In this document: positions 1 to 12,132 of the stretch, piece after piece
Position numbering within the stretch: the stretch's first letter is position 1
Layout: the number at the start of each line of letters is the position of its first letter
Source: Klebsormidium nitens
Taxonomy: Eukaryota > Streptophyta > Klebsormidiophyceae > Klebsormidiales > Klebsormidiaceae
Assembly: GCA_000708835.1 (NCBI GenBank)
Contig: DF237352.1
Span: 1-64,000 of the forward strand
Direction: 5' to 3'
DNA: 64,000 bases
Program-made: the position numbers and the translations under genes
Notes under the pieces: generated by a model
The model's input: the letters and a program-made list of their open reading frames with translations, nothing else
What the model was told of the DNA's origin: nothing
Databases searched by the model: none

Positions 1-934
1 GTAGTACTGATAGAGAAAGGGATCCAAAGATGCGGGGGAAGATGCGTTCAAAAGGGCCAATGCTGCCTGCACAAGCCAACACCTCCTATACGAGTGCATG
101 ATGCAATCTGACCACTCAGAGTTTGAAGGGCCCCTCAAAACCCTAAACCACCATTTTCCAAAAGGCATGCTCTGACGACGATCTGCATTTTTTGAAAGTC
201 GACATTCTTGCCTAGGTACGTTCTTTTGAACTTTCCACGCTCAACAAGAAGTTGTACATTAGAGGCCACGTACATTTGTACGTACAATTGACAACGTTTG
301 TAAGCAACATATATGCCGTCAGCTAATGCACTAGATCGATAATTCACAGCTCTCTTGTACCTTCGCCTGGCCAATTCAGAAATGGTAGGTCCGCAACCTC
401 CATGTCTGATTATGAGCCCCTTCTGAGTTGCAAGCTGGCGCAGCGGCGCCACTGTTCAAGTCTTGCAGAGGTCAAAAACTTGAAAAGGCTGGATTTCGAC
501 AAGCAATGATATCCAGTATGCATGATGAACTTGTCTACACGGCAATGCTCGTTGAGGAAAATTCGTTTGCATCCACGCTTTTCCATCACAACTACAACAA
601 AACCGACACAAGAGACCAACCAAGCCGACTCAAGAGACCAAGCCGCCACAACAACTTCCCTCCTGCTCACAGTAAGTCGACCATATCCGCTCACATGAGC
701 AATCATTATAACACCATGTCCAAGCGACTCCAAATTTACCCATAACGCTCAGTTTAGAGTCGCAACCCTGCTTCCATGAAGACAGTTTATCCTCGTCTTT
801 CGTCGATCAATCTCAACCTGGTCTCGCCCAGTCTTGATGCAGCGTACGACCAAAGACGCAAGGGCAGAATCTATCAACCAGTGGTCGTCCCCTCATGTTT
901 CGTGTCAAGCTTTGCACTTCCCGACATCGCCTAG
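1..934. other. No gene recognised
   Basis: I see only short overlapping open frames on both strands, with no family motif, no convincing chain of splice signals and no repeat. It may be intergenic or hold untranslated or intronic sequence of the doubtful gene that ends at 1,525. Confidence 0.4.
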
Positions 935-1074
935 AGCCTTCACATTCCGCTGCTTTGCATTGTCGAGCCTTTGCGCAGTTTTCCAGACTCAGCGTCGGAC
1001 CTGAAGCCTTCACATTCCGCTGCTTTGCATTGTCGAGCTTTTGCGCGTTCCTCCAGACTCAGCGTCGGACCTAC
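935..1074. repeat. Two-copy 70-base direct tandem repeat
   Basis: Copy 1 is 935-1,004 and copy 2 is 1,005-1,074. They differ at only a handful of positions, all in the middle. The unit length is not a multiple of three, so a reading frame through it shifts between copies. The repeat lies inside the proposed first exon of the doubtful basic gene, which weakens that model. Confidence 0.85.
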
Positions 1075-1525
1075 ACAACCCACGACTGGCCTCGCATCCT
1101 TTCAGCGTCACATCAAGGCTTTGCAATCTCCGATTCCTGCAAAACCCAGAATAGTCTTAGCGGTAAGCGGCAATGCAATAAACAAGGCAATGCGCTACTG
1201 AAAACGGGGGCAAATAATGGGAGCAAGTGATGATATCAGATACTCCGAGAACCGAATCAATAAACGATTGCAGATTTGATTTCCTACGTTGCAGCGCCCG
1301 TCAAACCTCACAGACAAGCAAAAGGCGCGGATTCACAAAGGGCGTCGGCTTCCGGTGAAGTCGTGGCGCGGACATTTCGCACAGATTGTGCTGGAGAAGT
1401 ACTTGCGTATGGAAAAACAAATGGACCCGTCCAATAGAATCCGCCGGAGACGCAAAGGCCGGGTTGCCGCGATGGGCAAACCTCGACCCCTCGGAAAACC
1501 CATGATACTGGGGAAAAAGGGATAG
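971..1525 (+). CDS. Possible two-exon gene for a small basic protein (5' end unclear)
   Basis: Exon A ends at 1,162 before a good donor (GTAAGC). Exon B runs 1,295-1,525 after the acceptor CGTTGCAG and ends in TAG, and both borders are phase 0. Exon B encodes 76 residues, strongly basic, with LTDKQKARIHKGRR near its start, an aromatic/hydrophobic stretch (WRGHFAQIVLEKYL) and an RIRRRRKGR cluster. The exon A frame is rich in Arg, Ser and Ala and low in acidic residues, as organelle presequences are. It has no clear ATG and overlaps the 70-base tandem repeat, so a further upstream exon would be needed. A mitochondrial ribosomal or RNA-binding protein would fit the composition, but I recognise no family. 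The weakest protein-coding call here. Confidence 0.33.
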
Positions 1526-2138
1526 TTGACTGCCAGGGGTGCCTATTTGGTGAAGAGGCTGAGCTCATGATCTCACCTTCGCAGGGGCCGTCGCACCTTT
1601 GGGTACGTAGAGAGGCTTTGAGGGCTGGGCACTCGAGGGGCTCCTGCGAAGCAATCGAGAGTTCAATCAGCAGATTAACGTAGATTAAATGACCAAAAAC
1701 CAGCGGCCGGAGTCGGTTTGATAAAGAGCAACTGCAAGGACGAGCGACGCAGCCGAAGACCTGTCAAAAGGACAGTCCCGACACAAAAGACTCTCTGTTG
1801 CCCGAACAGAAGCAGCTTAGAGGACCAGTGGTTACTTAGTTGCTACAATGCGTCCAACGAGAGCATAATAGCTGAAGAAAATCGCCTACCAAGATCGTTG
1901 TCATGAAGACAGAACGGAAGCATGATCTATCTCGTGCGGTTCTTGTAGCTATAGATGCTTAAAATCCTTCAGACGCTAAGCTGAGCGCGTATCTCCTCGA
2001 TGCAAGCACTGACGTAGACTGCTTCTCGTTTTTCTTTTTGACCTAACAAAGCTCTAAGGGAGCTCGGATGAGATTTATGGTGAGCTTGAACAGAATCCCG
2101 CTGATCCTGCAAGTCTACAAAAAGCAAATGAGAGCCGC

Positions 2139-5100
2139 TTACTTGGATCCTATCTGCCGGTTGCTACCCACCACTCGCGCGGGTCCCCCGCTCATCGAGC
2201 CCTGTTGAACGTACGCGTTTCCCCCATTCACACTGCCCCCGTTTGCGCTCGGCCCATTCACACTAGGCCCGTTTCCGTTAACCACGTGGAGGGGTCCCTG
2301 CCTCGGCACATTCTGAACGTCGGTCCTGGGTCCGCTTTTCGCATTCCCCGCCGGAACAGAGCCCACATTCTGCCCCCCCGAAACGTTCTCACCATTGCTG
2401 GCGGCCGGAACCCGCCCGTTGCCCTGCGGCCGGTTGCCTGCCACGTGGCCATTTCCCCTGTTTGACACGTTGGCTTTCCCACCGGCAGGCTTCCCGTTCG
2501 CCGCGGCGGGGGGCTCCGCGGGCCTGCCGTTCGACCCCCCCGAATCGCTTCGCGGCCCGTTCTGCTGCTGGCGCTGGCGCTGCTTCTGGGCGGCCGCGTT
2601 CGTTGCGATGGGGGTCACTGCTACCTGGGGTGGTGAACCCCCCTTCGCGGTGGACTCGGAAACGGACCCCGCTGGGGCGTTCTGAGCCGCGGCTCTGCTG
2701 GCTTCCTGGGGCGTCGGACTGTTGGAGGCGGTGGATTGTGCAGGGTTTCCGCTGGAGGGGGGGGTGCCGCGCTTCTGCTGGGCTTCGGGGGTGAGGTAAA
2801 CCTTGTCGTCAGGGGTGACGCGGAATGACTACACAAAACAGCGAAGGAGATTTGAGTTGAGCATTCACAAGAGGTGTCGTCAGTTCTGGAAACGGAGAAA
2901 CGCTTGGACTTTTGAAGGAGCTGTGGACTAGAAGGAAGTAGAAACGTCGAACATCAAAGCTGCTATACACCAATCCTTCACGAGCTTGCGAACAGTATGC
3001 AAAGACAGACGAACTTGCGTGTCCTTCTAGAAAACATTCGCAGAAGGCGATGCTTGTCATGGAAAATCTCTCTGCAAAACGTCCGAGCAAGCAAACAAAA
3101 GCCACCCTACCTTAGCCGCGACCTAGGCAATTTTTAGCGACTAACACAGATCGGCGTGTTGAAAGCATGACAGGCCCAAAACGGATCAGTGCCCGGTGTG
3201 ATACATCACGTAAGGTGAGCCTTGCGCCGCTTGAGCTGAAGCACGAGCGAGATCATGGATTGCTTTGAAAACCTAGTGCCCACTTTCGGAGCTGGAAAAA
3301 GAGCTCCTAAAACCCCCCTCCTCACCTGCGGATGCGCAGCCAGGAACTCGCGCAGCGTGCCATGCTCCTTGCGGTACGTCCTCCACACGTGCGGCGCGAT
3401 CCGCGGCGTCAGCTTGTTCGCCAGCACGGTGTTGATCGCGATCGCGTCCTCCGCTTTTCCCGGAATCAGCTCCGCGAAACACGCCAGGAGCCCTTCTTCG
3501 TCCAGCATCTTCCCCCGGTGTTCCTGACCCGGTCTCGCGTTCTGGGGCATTTGAGTTTGTGCAGAGACTGGGGGATCCCCCTGGGCGGGAGGTTTCGCGC
3601 TTTCCGTGGGGGGGCGGTACGGCTCCGGCTGCCGGGGGGGGAACTGTACAGGGTTCTGAGGGGGGGGCGGGTTAGCGGGCGGGTTTGCGCTAACCGGCGC
3701 CGGTTGGGGTTCGACCGCCCGCCGCTGGAGGCCTTGCTGGTGCTGGCCCGGCGGGGGGGGGTCGGTTTGGAGGTTGGGGGGGTGAACCGGTTGCGAGGAC
3801 TGGGGTTTGGAGGCGGGGTGCATTGGTTGGACTGCCCGGCTGCCTTGCGCGAGGGGGGCCGCGGGAAGGGGGTGTGCCGAGGGGAGGATGGAGGGGGGAA
3901 CGCCGGGGGGGAGGATCGGGGGCGCAGGGGTGGCCTGTGGAGGAGAGAGGTGAAGTTTGGGGCAACGCGTCTTTGCAAAATAAGGAATAATTGCACACTT
4001 GACTTTGCGATTGGAAGAAATGGATGCACGAGAAAAACTCATGGGCATACTGACCGGGACAGGTAGGCCACTTGACAAACCAACCTCTCAAAAGAACGTG
4101 ATCGATATCTGATATCCCCGGCTAACCTCAGCCTGAGAATAATCAAATTGCACAAAGATCGCCTTGAGCGAAAGAAGCCCATGCTCACCAAATATGCCTC
4201 ATCTTGCAAGCCCAGACGAGATCCAGGGTGATGTGAACGGTTATTACTTACGCCCTGGTCGAACTCTTCATGCTTTTAAACTCAACAACGATGACCAATC
4301 ACTTGACGCCAAATAAGGTAGAACTGGCCATACCTCGGCCGGCCCACGAGTCCCCGAGCTCGGCGCGGCGGCGCCAGGTGGCGGCACCCCATTGGGCAGA
4401 CCCTTGTGCGAAGGCTCCGGCTTCGCTGCACCAGCGGGGGCCCGGGTAGCGCTTGCGAGTTGTTCCTGCATCTGGCGAACCACCTTCTCGTGGTACTGCT
4501 GGAAGTCTTCGAGCTGCGAAAAGTAGGGTTGCGGGGTTTGCTTCGGGATCCTAATGTTGTGTTTTAGAATTAGTGGACTTGACTTCTGCTGTGCACCGCT
4601 GCGGGTCACTTCATGAAGTTGAGAGTACACGGAATAGTCCGGTTTGCAATAGTACTTTTAAGTACATTCTAATCTGCAGAACATAAGTGTATGTGTTCGG
4701 TACGGGTGTCGAAGATACCGCAGAGTTAGTTATAGAGGAGCATGGACACTGCAACCTCCAGTGGCGTCGCGTTCAAGCACTGAAAAACGATTGCCGGCTG
4801 TAAAAAATCAGATGAGGCAGGCGAAATTAGGCACCGAAGCACTCCAGAATGTGCATCCACTTGCATCAGCAAAACAGGACCTATGGTCGAGTTCTCGACC
4901 ACCATAGAACCCATGTGGGCGAAAACGAAGCGACTCGGAAAAAAGGACGTGCAAAAGACGGGCAATCGGAACATGTCAGCGACCCTGGTCGCAATAGCTG
5001 TTTTAGCTCCCTCTTTGCGATAGTACGGCGCACTAAGATGGCTTTCGAGAAGTCTTATAAAGTAAACGCTTCCTGCAATCGAATGACACAGTAGGGGAAG

Positions 5101-8100
5101 GACTCTCGTCCTGCTGCCCTCTCCTCGCTCCGCCTTCTCCAGCAACGGGCGATCCCGATGTCCTCACTTACCGTCTTCTCGTGGAAAGGAAAAATCAAAG
5201 CTCTTAAACCTCTCAAATTCTGAAATAGTCCCAAACCCCACCAACCTCAAACCACCTGCCGCTAGACAACCCTCTTCTCATGCCACGAATGCCAGGCGGA
5301 GGTGGAACCAACGCAGCGTGGACCCAAAGCCTCCTCCACCCCTGAGAATCCCACATCCCTCATAGGATTGTTACACTTGAGCGTGAAGAGGGTCCGATCG
5401 AGACGACCCGAGCCCGATCAAGCTCGGGCAAATGCCCTGTTGGTTACGCTGCCCGAATTTGGCAGCTGCCGGAGGCCCCGATTTCGGTCGGGGGCTCGGG
5501 CAAATGTCGGGTCGGGTCGTAAAGTGCCCGACCCGAGGAGCATCGGGTTGTGGGCAACCCAATCTGAATTTCTTACAGGCTGAGGTCAGCCGGAGGTCCG
5601 GCTGATGGGTCTCGGGCCGTTTTTCGATCGCAATTCTTTAGTGTAACAACCCTATCAAGCCATAGAACCTCAAACCCACCTGCCGTCGGGCGACCGTCTT
5701 CTCATGCAACGGCCGGTGGGAGGCATCCTGCGGAATGCTGCCCCTGGCGCAGGTGAAACAAGTAAGAACAAAGACCGCCCACCTCTCAAACCCTGAATAC
5801 GAGGAATCTTGACGACCAAAAAACCCTTAACACCATACTCTAGAAAACCTCAAACCTCAACCCACCTGCCGTTGAGTGACGGTCTTCTCGTGCCACCACC
5901 GGTGCGCGGCGACTAGCAACTGCTGCCCCTGGCGCAGCTGGAACAACTAGAGCATGAAGAGCCGGATTGCCTACATCCAGAAACCCTGAATCCTAATTTT
6001 GAAGATCTCAAAAGGTCGACCCACCTGCCGCTGCGCAACCGTCTTCTCGTGCCACGACCGGTGAGCGGCTTCCTGCAGGTGCTGCCCCTGGCGCTGGTGG
6101 AACAACTAGAGCAAAAGTTCCCACCTCTCAAACCCCGAAAATGAGGTATCCCAACGGGTATGGAAACCGGAAAACCGCCGGAAAACCTTTGTATTTAACC
6201 CACCTGGCGCTGCGCGACCGTCTTCTCGTGCCATGCCCGGTGCGCGGCTTCCTGCAAGTGCTGCCCCTGGCGCTGGTGACAGTACTAAAGCATTGAAAAA
6301 GAGTTGCCCATATTACAAAACCCTAAGATAAAACCCTAGGGCTTCAAATTACCTGCCGCTGCGCGACCGTTTTCTCGTGCCATGCCCGGTGAGCGGCTTC
6401 CTGCAGGTGCTGCCCCTGGCGCTGGTGGAACAGCGACATCTGGTCCATCTGCGCCTTCCACGCGGCCTCCGCATCGCGCAGCTGCTCGTCCTTAGCCCAC
6501 GCCGAGTCCTGCGCCGCTTGCAGCTGGAGCACGAAAAAGCGTGTGACGTCAGCCTTGTTACAGACTTCGTGCATACTCCAAAGGTGATGAACAGAAAACC
6601 AGTGCCCACTTATGAGGGAAAAAGTCAGCTACGCAGAGTCCTGCACTGCTTGCAGCTGAAGCACGGAAGAGGTGTGTGACGTGAGACTCGTCATAGCCAT
6701 CTGGAGGTGAAGCACGAGAGAGGTTACGTAAACTTGGACTGTGTATGAAGTCTCATTTCCAGTTTTCAAAGTGGTTCCGTTCGAGATCACTGCCCACTAA
6801 AGAGGGGCCGAGCCTGGCGATGAAGTAGTAAAGCCCAGCTTGTCCTTGGCCCACGCCAAGTCCTGCGCCGCTTCAAGCTGAAGCAGGAAACAGTTTGTAA
6901 CAACAGACTAGGCGTAAATTCTTGAGGTCCAATCCCAAGGCTTTCGGAAGAAAAGATCCATTCTGAGACTCTCATATCTCAGGCACAGTGTCAAATTTCA
7001 CATTGCAATATCCCGCTACGTCATACTTCGTCATCTTCGGCTCCATAAAAACAAAACCCCGGATCGAACCCCAAACGCCCGTTTACCTGCTCGTCCTTCT
7101 CCTCCAGCTTTTGCACGTGCTCCTGCAACTGCCGCTCCAGCCCCGCGATGCTGTTCGTGTGCCGCTCGATGATCACGTGCCGCGCATTGGCCTCCGCAAG
7201 CGCCTCCTCCTTCTCCTTCCTGAAGAACCGGAAAGTCACGACTCGCTTCATCGTTGTATGCTATGCTCGAAATTCGGAACCCTTTGAGACGACACCTGGT
7301 CAACATCAACTCATTTCCGGATACCAGCCCGTTCTTTCCTCTTTTCCCTCCTCCAATTCTTCTCTCGTGCTCGTGTTCGTTCTCCAATCAGTAACTTCTC
7401 GACAAGTCCGACTTTTCTTAGCTCGCTGATTGTCCAGCCTTCACGAGGTCAATTCAAAGATATCCGTCATCGTTTCTCCCTGACATTGCGGTTCAAAAAG
7501 AGTCCGATTGAAATGGATTACGAAATTAATCACGGCGACCAACATCGCTGTACTCATCCAATTGCGACAACCCAACCCGGGTAAACACCGTGAGCCCTAA
7601 CGACTACTGAGCATGACGAGACAACATGCCGGAGCCACAAACAAGATTAAATATGGGTGGCTAAAGCCCGATTCGAAGCTTAAAAGAGAACCAAGAATTG
7701 ACGTCAGAGCAAGGATTGAAAGAGCCTCGATGTGTGAATTGATTGAAAGCTTCCCTAGCAAGAAGTACCGGGATGAGTCCACTCACGTCAAGACTCTGAT
7801 CTGGTTCTCCTGATCCCGTAACGCACTGTTGTTCCTCCAATTCTGCAACAGAAGGTTGGTGCTGTCAGCTAGCTCTTGACCCCTATCTGACCCCTATCAC
7901 AGTTTTCAATCTTCAGTCCCTCCACCCCCCTCGCGTTGCTCTAGGCTGCCTCAACTATGCAAATCTTAAGCAACTTATAACACCCAACAAACTTTAAGAC
8001 AACCTCAAAGCACAACCAGACGAACACCAGACCCTCCTCGTCGCTCTCCTACTGGCTGCTTTGACTACGCAAGAACTCAAGGAACATGTACACTCCTTAA

Positions 8101-10988
8101 ACCTCAAAACGACCTCAAACAACGACCAGATCCCGAAACATGCATCGAACTGGAACCCCTCACCGCCTCGTCGCTCTGCTCCTGGTTGTCGCGCAGCTGC
8201 TGGTCCTTGCGGTTGAGCTCGTCCCCCAGCTGCTGGATGTGTGCGTCCCGCTCCCGCAGCTGACCCCGCAACTGATTTGCTTGCGTCTCCACTTCCCGTG
8301 TGTCGGCTTGCATCTTCTGTTGGACCTTCTGTGACTCCTGCACCCAGGGGGGATCAAAAATTGCATCTTCCAGGGCACAGGACTGGGGTTACGTGCTCAT
8401 TTAGAGGGGCTATGAGGAAACGTTCATGGGCTTGACTTTACTACAAAGTCCACTGACAAGCCCAGTTGCTTTTATGTTTAATACAATGGGACTCTTGCTG
8501 CAGAGAAATATCTAGATACTGGCGCATCCTGGGTGGTGGCTAGAAGTTGTGTGGTTTAATTGCGAGGTTAGAGGCGCATTCCGCGTGGAGATGTGACCAT
8601 ATTTGGACTTTATAAGAAAGCTCCTACAACTCCTACAACAACTCTTCTGTCGTGGGAGGGGGGTACGATTCCAAGGTTCGGTCCCAAGGTTGTAAGCCAA
8701 GCGCCTTTGACTCCGCCAACCAGGTTAGCTTCTAAAGCTTTTGGGTGCCCCGAACATGGTTTCCCACAAAGCCCACATAACCCTCAAACATTCCTACCAA
8801 ATTTACAGCGCCTCCGAACAATGACCAGAGCTGATTGTGTCAAAGAATAAACAAGGTAGTCGTAGTCACTAAGCTTTTCGCACACATTCCCAGATCCTAC
8901 CAGCACCTGTTAGCGCCCTGAGTCTGATGTTGCGAACGCCCTGAGCTCAACCAAGTCCTCAAACCTCCTTTCAAGCCTCTCACTGATTAACCAGTGAGAG
9001 CCCACCAGTGGCACTAGAAATCAGATGAGCAACAGCATTAGGGTTTATTGACCGTTCCTCTGCTGGTGCATGCCTTTAATTATTGTGATCGCCGACACTG
9101 ATATCAATCACTCATCACACAGGCTAGTGCCACCTTGGATTTTGACGAATGAGGCTGCCACTTCCAGGACTAAGAAACATAAGCATAAGAGGTGCCATTT
9201 CAAACTCTGAGAATCACAGGATAAGCAGTGAAAGTATCTTAAGCGCGCAGCAGCTCCCAAACCCTCACCTGGTATGCTCCCTCCAGGTTCTTCCGCAGCT
9301 TTTGCTCTTCTGCAAACTGCGCCTGGAGCTGCTCGAGCTGCTTCCTCAGCGCAGCGACCTCTGCCCGGTCAGCCAGCTTAGCGCGCAATTGCTCGATGTT
9401 CCGGTTCAACTCATCCCGCTGTTTTGTGTACTCCTGAAGCTGTTGCTCGTCGGAAACGCTCAGCTCAACCTTTGGGGCTGGCTCAGGCTTTGAGGCCTGC
9501 GTTTACGTATGAAAAGCCCTTTTTGACTTCTAAGCTGTGAGCTTGCCCATCAATGATCTGGCGTTCGCCGCGATGTAGAAGAGCAGGAGGGTTGGGCAAC
9601 CAGATAAATGCTAAGGAGAACGTGCATCCTTTCGGGAAGGCCTGTAAGCAATACTATCTTTCTTGACCAAAATGTTTTCTTGACCAAAATGTCTAGAAAG
9701 TGGAGCATTGAGGTTTCTGAATGAAACAAGATGACCGCTTTGGTCAATGGGTTTCACACCTGCAGCTGCTCCGGCCTCTTAGTAGACATAGTGAAGGAGC
9801 AATTCAAAGTACAAAATGGGCTTGAAAGCTTGGGTACTTAATGCCACTTGCAAGGAGGGCCATCAGAGCTGCCCAGTCCTTACAGGTTTTTGAAGGAAAA
9901 GCAAATACGGACCTTGAGCTTTACTATGAAAGTTCAAACACGGTAGTCAATCTCCAATCGAGTACGGAGAATCAAAACCTGCAAAGCTGCAACCCCTTCA
10001 GACCCCTGCAGTATCTTTTGAATGCTTTCAAGCGATTGCCACCCTTTGCTCAAGTTTCTACACCTACTAAAGACCTGATTTTCCAGGGTTTCCTGCTGAA
10101 AGCAACTTTTTGATGAGGTGGCGTTAAAACCCTTGTGACTCAAGTGACAGAAGTGGCAGATTACTTGAAATGCAAAAACCCATTAATTCAAAGGCCCTTC
10201 AAAAAGACTTCCAAAGAGTGGTGGCATTCCGTTGAAGCAGTCCAGGACTATTATAACAACTGGCATTGACATATTGCGAGATGACTTGCGATCATCCGAC
10301 CTCGAGCCTGAGCACAATGAGCGCTCTGAAAGTCGACGAGACTCTTTCCCCAAACCTCCCTATCATTGGAAGGGTTTCTCCCTGATCATTGAGAGGGTTT
10401 TTATTCACGGCTTCACACCATTTTGAACCTTTTTTCGACCACATAGCAGCTCTGCTTCAATAGGCATCAAGATGAACTCCCAAATTGAGCTTCACAAACT
10501 AATTGAACCCAAACAAAACCCACCTCGATGTGTGCTGGCACCCTGCCTGCATTTGTCCCCAGATGCTCACGTTCAGCCTCTCGTAACCCATGCTGCCTCA
10601 TTCCAGGCCTGTCCACAACCTCGGAGTCGCTCGATTGGCTGCTCCCAGGCTGAGAAACTGGAGCCCCGAACCTGTGCGACCGTTCCCGCGTGTCTCGCTT
10701 CCTAAAAGATCTGTTGTGGTTGGGGCGATCTGGGCCCTGACTTTGATGTGGCAGCTGATTGTGAGGCTGATTCACATGTTGATTCTGAGACTGGTGCTCA
10801 TGCTGACTTGGGGTTGGATTGGGAGGCTGGCTTTGGTTCTCAGACTGGTTGGGCGGGCCCTGCCCCTGGCGCTGCCGCCCACTAACCTGCCCTCGGTTTG
10901 GTTGACCAACCACCTGCCATTGAGCTTGGTTCCGGCGCTGCTGGTTGAAAGGGAGGCGCTGCGGCTGGGCTTGGCTGCCAGGCTCCAT
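2139..10988 (-). CDS. Coiled-coil protein with C-terminal DUF7725-like winged-helix domain
   Basis: Coding exons in order: 10,524-10,988; 9,269-9,496; 8,164-8,337; 7,787-7,842; 7,087-7,219; 6,353-6,523; three repeat exons (6,204-6,284; 6,025-6,105; 5,866-5,946); 4,334-4,513; 3,326-3,934; 2,139-2,828. All phases close, giving about 982 residues if every repeat exon is used. The N-terminus (about 1-155) is Gln/Asn-rich and disordered, residues about 156-575 form a long coiled coil, and a Pro/Gln linker follows. Residues about 693-775 (LLACFAELIPGK, HVWRTYRKEHGTLREFL, then VTPDDKVYL across the last intron) resemble a domain near the C-terminus of a land-plant coiled-coil family. Motifs such as AWAKDEQLR also recall that family. 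The tail is Asn/Gly-rich. Its function is unknown to me. The family link is from memory of motifs and needs a profile search. Confidence 0.8.
5171..5761 (-). pseudogene. Decayed copies of the same coiled-coil exon
   Basis: The copy at 5,680-5,761 keeps the donor and the HEKTVA segment, but carries a one-base insertion that shifts the frame and has AC where the acceptor AG should be. The copy near 5,256-5,325 has lost its middle and contains an in-frame TAG. A shorter scrap near 5,171-5,190 retains only the HEKT segment before a GTAAG donor. Together with the intact exons they form a gradient of decay towards the 3' side of the gene. Confidence 0.75.
5365..5652. mobile_element. Non-autonomous MITE-like element with terminal inverted repeats
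   Basis: The ends read GGATTGTTACACTTGAG and, on the other strand, GGGTTGTTACACTAAAG, an inverted repeat of about 17 bases with three mismatches, flanked by TA on both sides. The 288-base interior has no coding frame and is rich in short palindromes built on CTCGGGCA and TGCCCGA. TA duplication and size fit a Tc1/mariner-like MITE. It sits between two decayed exon copies in an intron of the coiled-coil gene. Confidence 0.6.
5866..6284 (-). repeat. Three intact tandem copies of an 81-base coiled-coil exon
   Basis: Exons 6,204-6,284, 6,025-6,105 and 5,866-5,946 are each 81 bases, begin after a TAG acceptor, end in CAG before GTGGGT and are phase 0 at both ends. Each encodes 27 residues of one pattern (RQGQHLQEAAHR, then WHEKTVAQRQ). 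They match the 3' 81 bases of the longer exon 6,353-6,523. Any number can be included or skipped without breaking the frame, each changing the coiled coil by 27 residues. The copy at 5,866 is the most divergent but keeps an open frame and both splice sites. Confidence 0.85.
6620..6905 (-). repeat. Partial copies of the 5' edge of exon 6,353-6,523
   Basis: Two stretches (about 6,630-6,680 and 6,845-6,910) repeat the acceptor region and first codons of the exon that starts at 6,523, including the AAQDSAWAKD segment and bases just upstream of it. They lie in the preceding intron, have no matching donor and are not open for long. They show that the duplicated segments span intron-exon borders rather than exons alone. 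Confidence 0.7.
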
Positions 10989-12132
10989 CTACAGAGACAA
11001 TCTAACCTTCCCCAGCTATCCCCCCACGTTTTCAAGCTGGCCACTAACTCATGCAAGGATGCAGATTAGGCGAGCTTGAGCTTGAGCTTGCCCTGCGCGC
11101 CACCACCAGCGATGCACCACAATTGAGAACGAAGAACTCTGCAAAAGCAATGGGTTCGTCTGCAAGGAAAGAAACAGAACAGAGTAGAGAAAATTCTGCA
11201 CAGCAAGCTTTCAGCAAAACGATAGCTTTCTGGCCACCGTCCACATGCTCTCTTCGAGACGGTTGAAGAGGGTACGTCGTCGTAATTCAAGCCAAGGATG
11301 GCACGGAACTTTCTTTCTTATCCGACGGCTGTGCGTTGCATTCCTTCCCGCCGGATCGATTAGGGCTTTCACATGCGTCCGATGGTTGTCCCTGATTTTG
11401 ACCAATTTGTCGCCCCCTAAATCAACAGGCTGCACTTGACAACTTTGGGTAAAACCGGTGGGTTAACGGCGGGTTACGTACTTGACCAAGTCGACTCAGA
11501 ACCTTCCAAAAACCCTGGGGCTCGACCTCGGAAGGGCCGCGTCGCGCATCGCGCGGCCCAGGCCCGGGCCAGCTAGCCGCACTGGCCGCGCGCACGCCGC
11601 GGGGGCAGGTGGCATGTAACAGGGGACTCATCAAACCCTGCATCTGAACTCCATTCAATGGGACCTCTCGATCGAGATCACGACACGACCTCTGAATTAC
11701 GAGCACGTCATTTTGTGTGCTTCTCCTCCACCCGAAAATGTATGGAGCCGGTAGTCAATTTGATAGTCAAGCATCAATGTTGGACGGAATCTTGGGGCAG
11801 GTAGCCGGGTCGTCAAAGGGCAGAGTCTTCCAGCGACAGCATGCTGACCTTGAATAGTATGAGACACAACAAATCAATCCGCCCGCTGAACCCCGTGGAT
11901 CCAAAAGTACGTTTTCTAATTCCACTCGCGTGCAAGTGCCAAGCGCACGGTTACGGTTACACAACCTTCGTAACGCCTTCGACACCAAACTGATCAATGT
12001 AACCTTTTTAATGGCCAGCGTACAATGGTGTTTTCCCGCCAGGCTGTCCGTCAATTGCTGGAAAGGATACGAGACTAATGAAATCACAACCGGCGTCGTT
12101 TCGAGTTCCGGAAAAGCCCACATGAAGGTCTT
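10989..12132. other. Intergenic; probable promoter region of the coiled-coil gene
   Basis: No gene is recognised between the start of the coiled-coil gene and the last exon of the STPG1-like gene. A GC-rich stretch with GGCCGCG and CGCGGCC palindromic segments lies at about 11,530-11,610, roughly 550-620 bases upstream of the coiled-coil start codon. It could be promoter or 5' untranslated sequence. Confidence 0.4.

Noticed and set aside
971-1201. RIVLAVSGNAINK, similar to the start of carbamate kinases
   Set aside because: The match is short, crosses a good GTAAGC donor and nothing else of the kinase is present nearby.
2205-4066. Several long plus-strand frames opposite the coiled-coil gene
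   Set aside because: They are antisense shadows of GC-rich exons whose minus-strand reading has consistent splice phases and a recognisable domain.
4726-5145. 139-codon minus-strand frame between coding exons of the coiled-coil gene
   Set aside because: It lies inside an intron, has no splice-compatible borders and no family motif.
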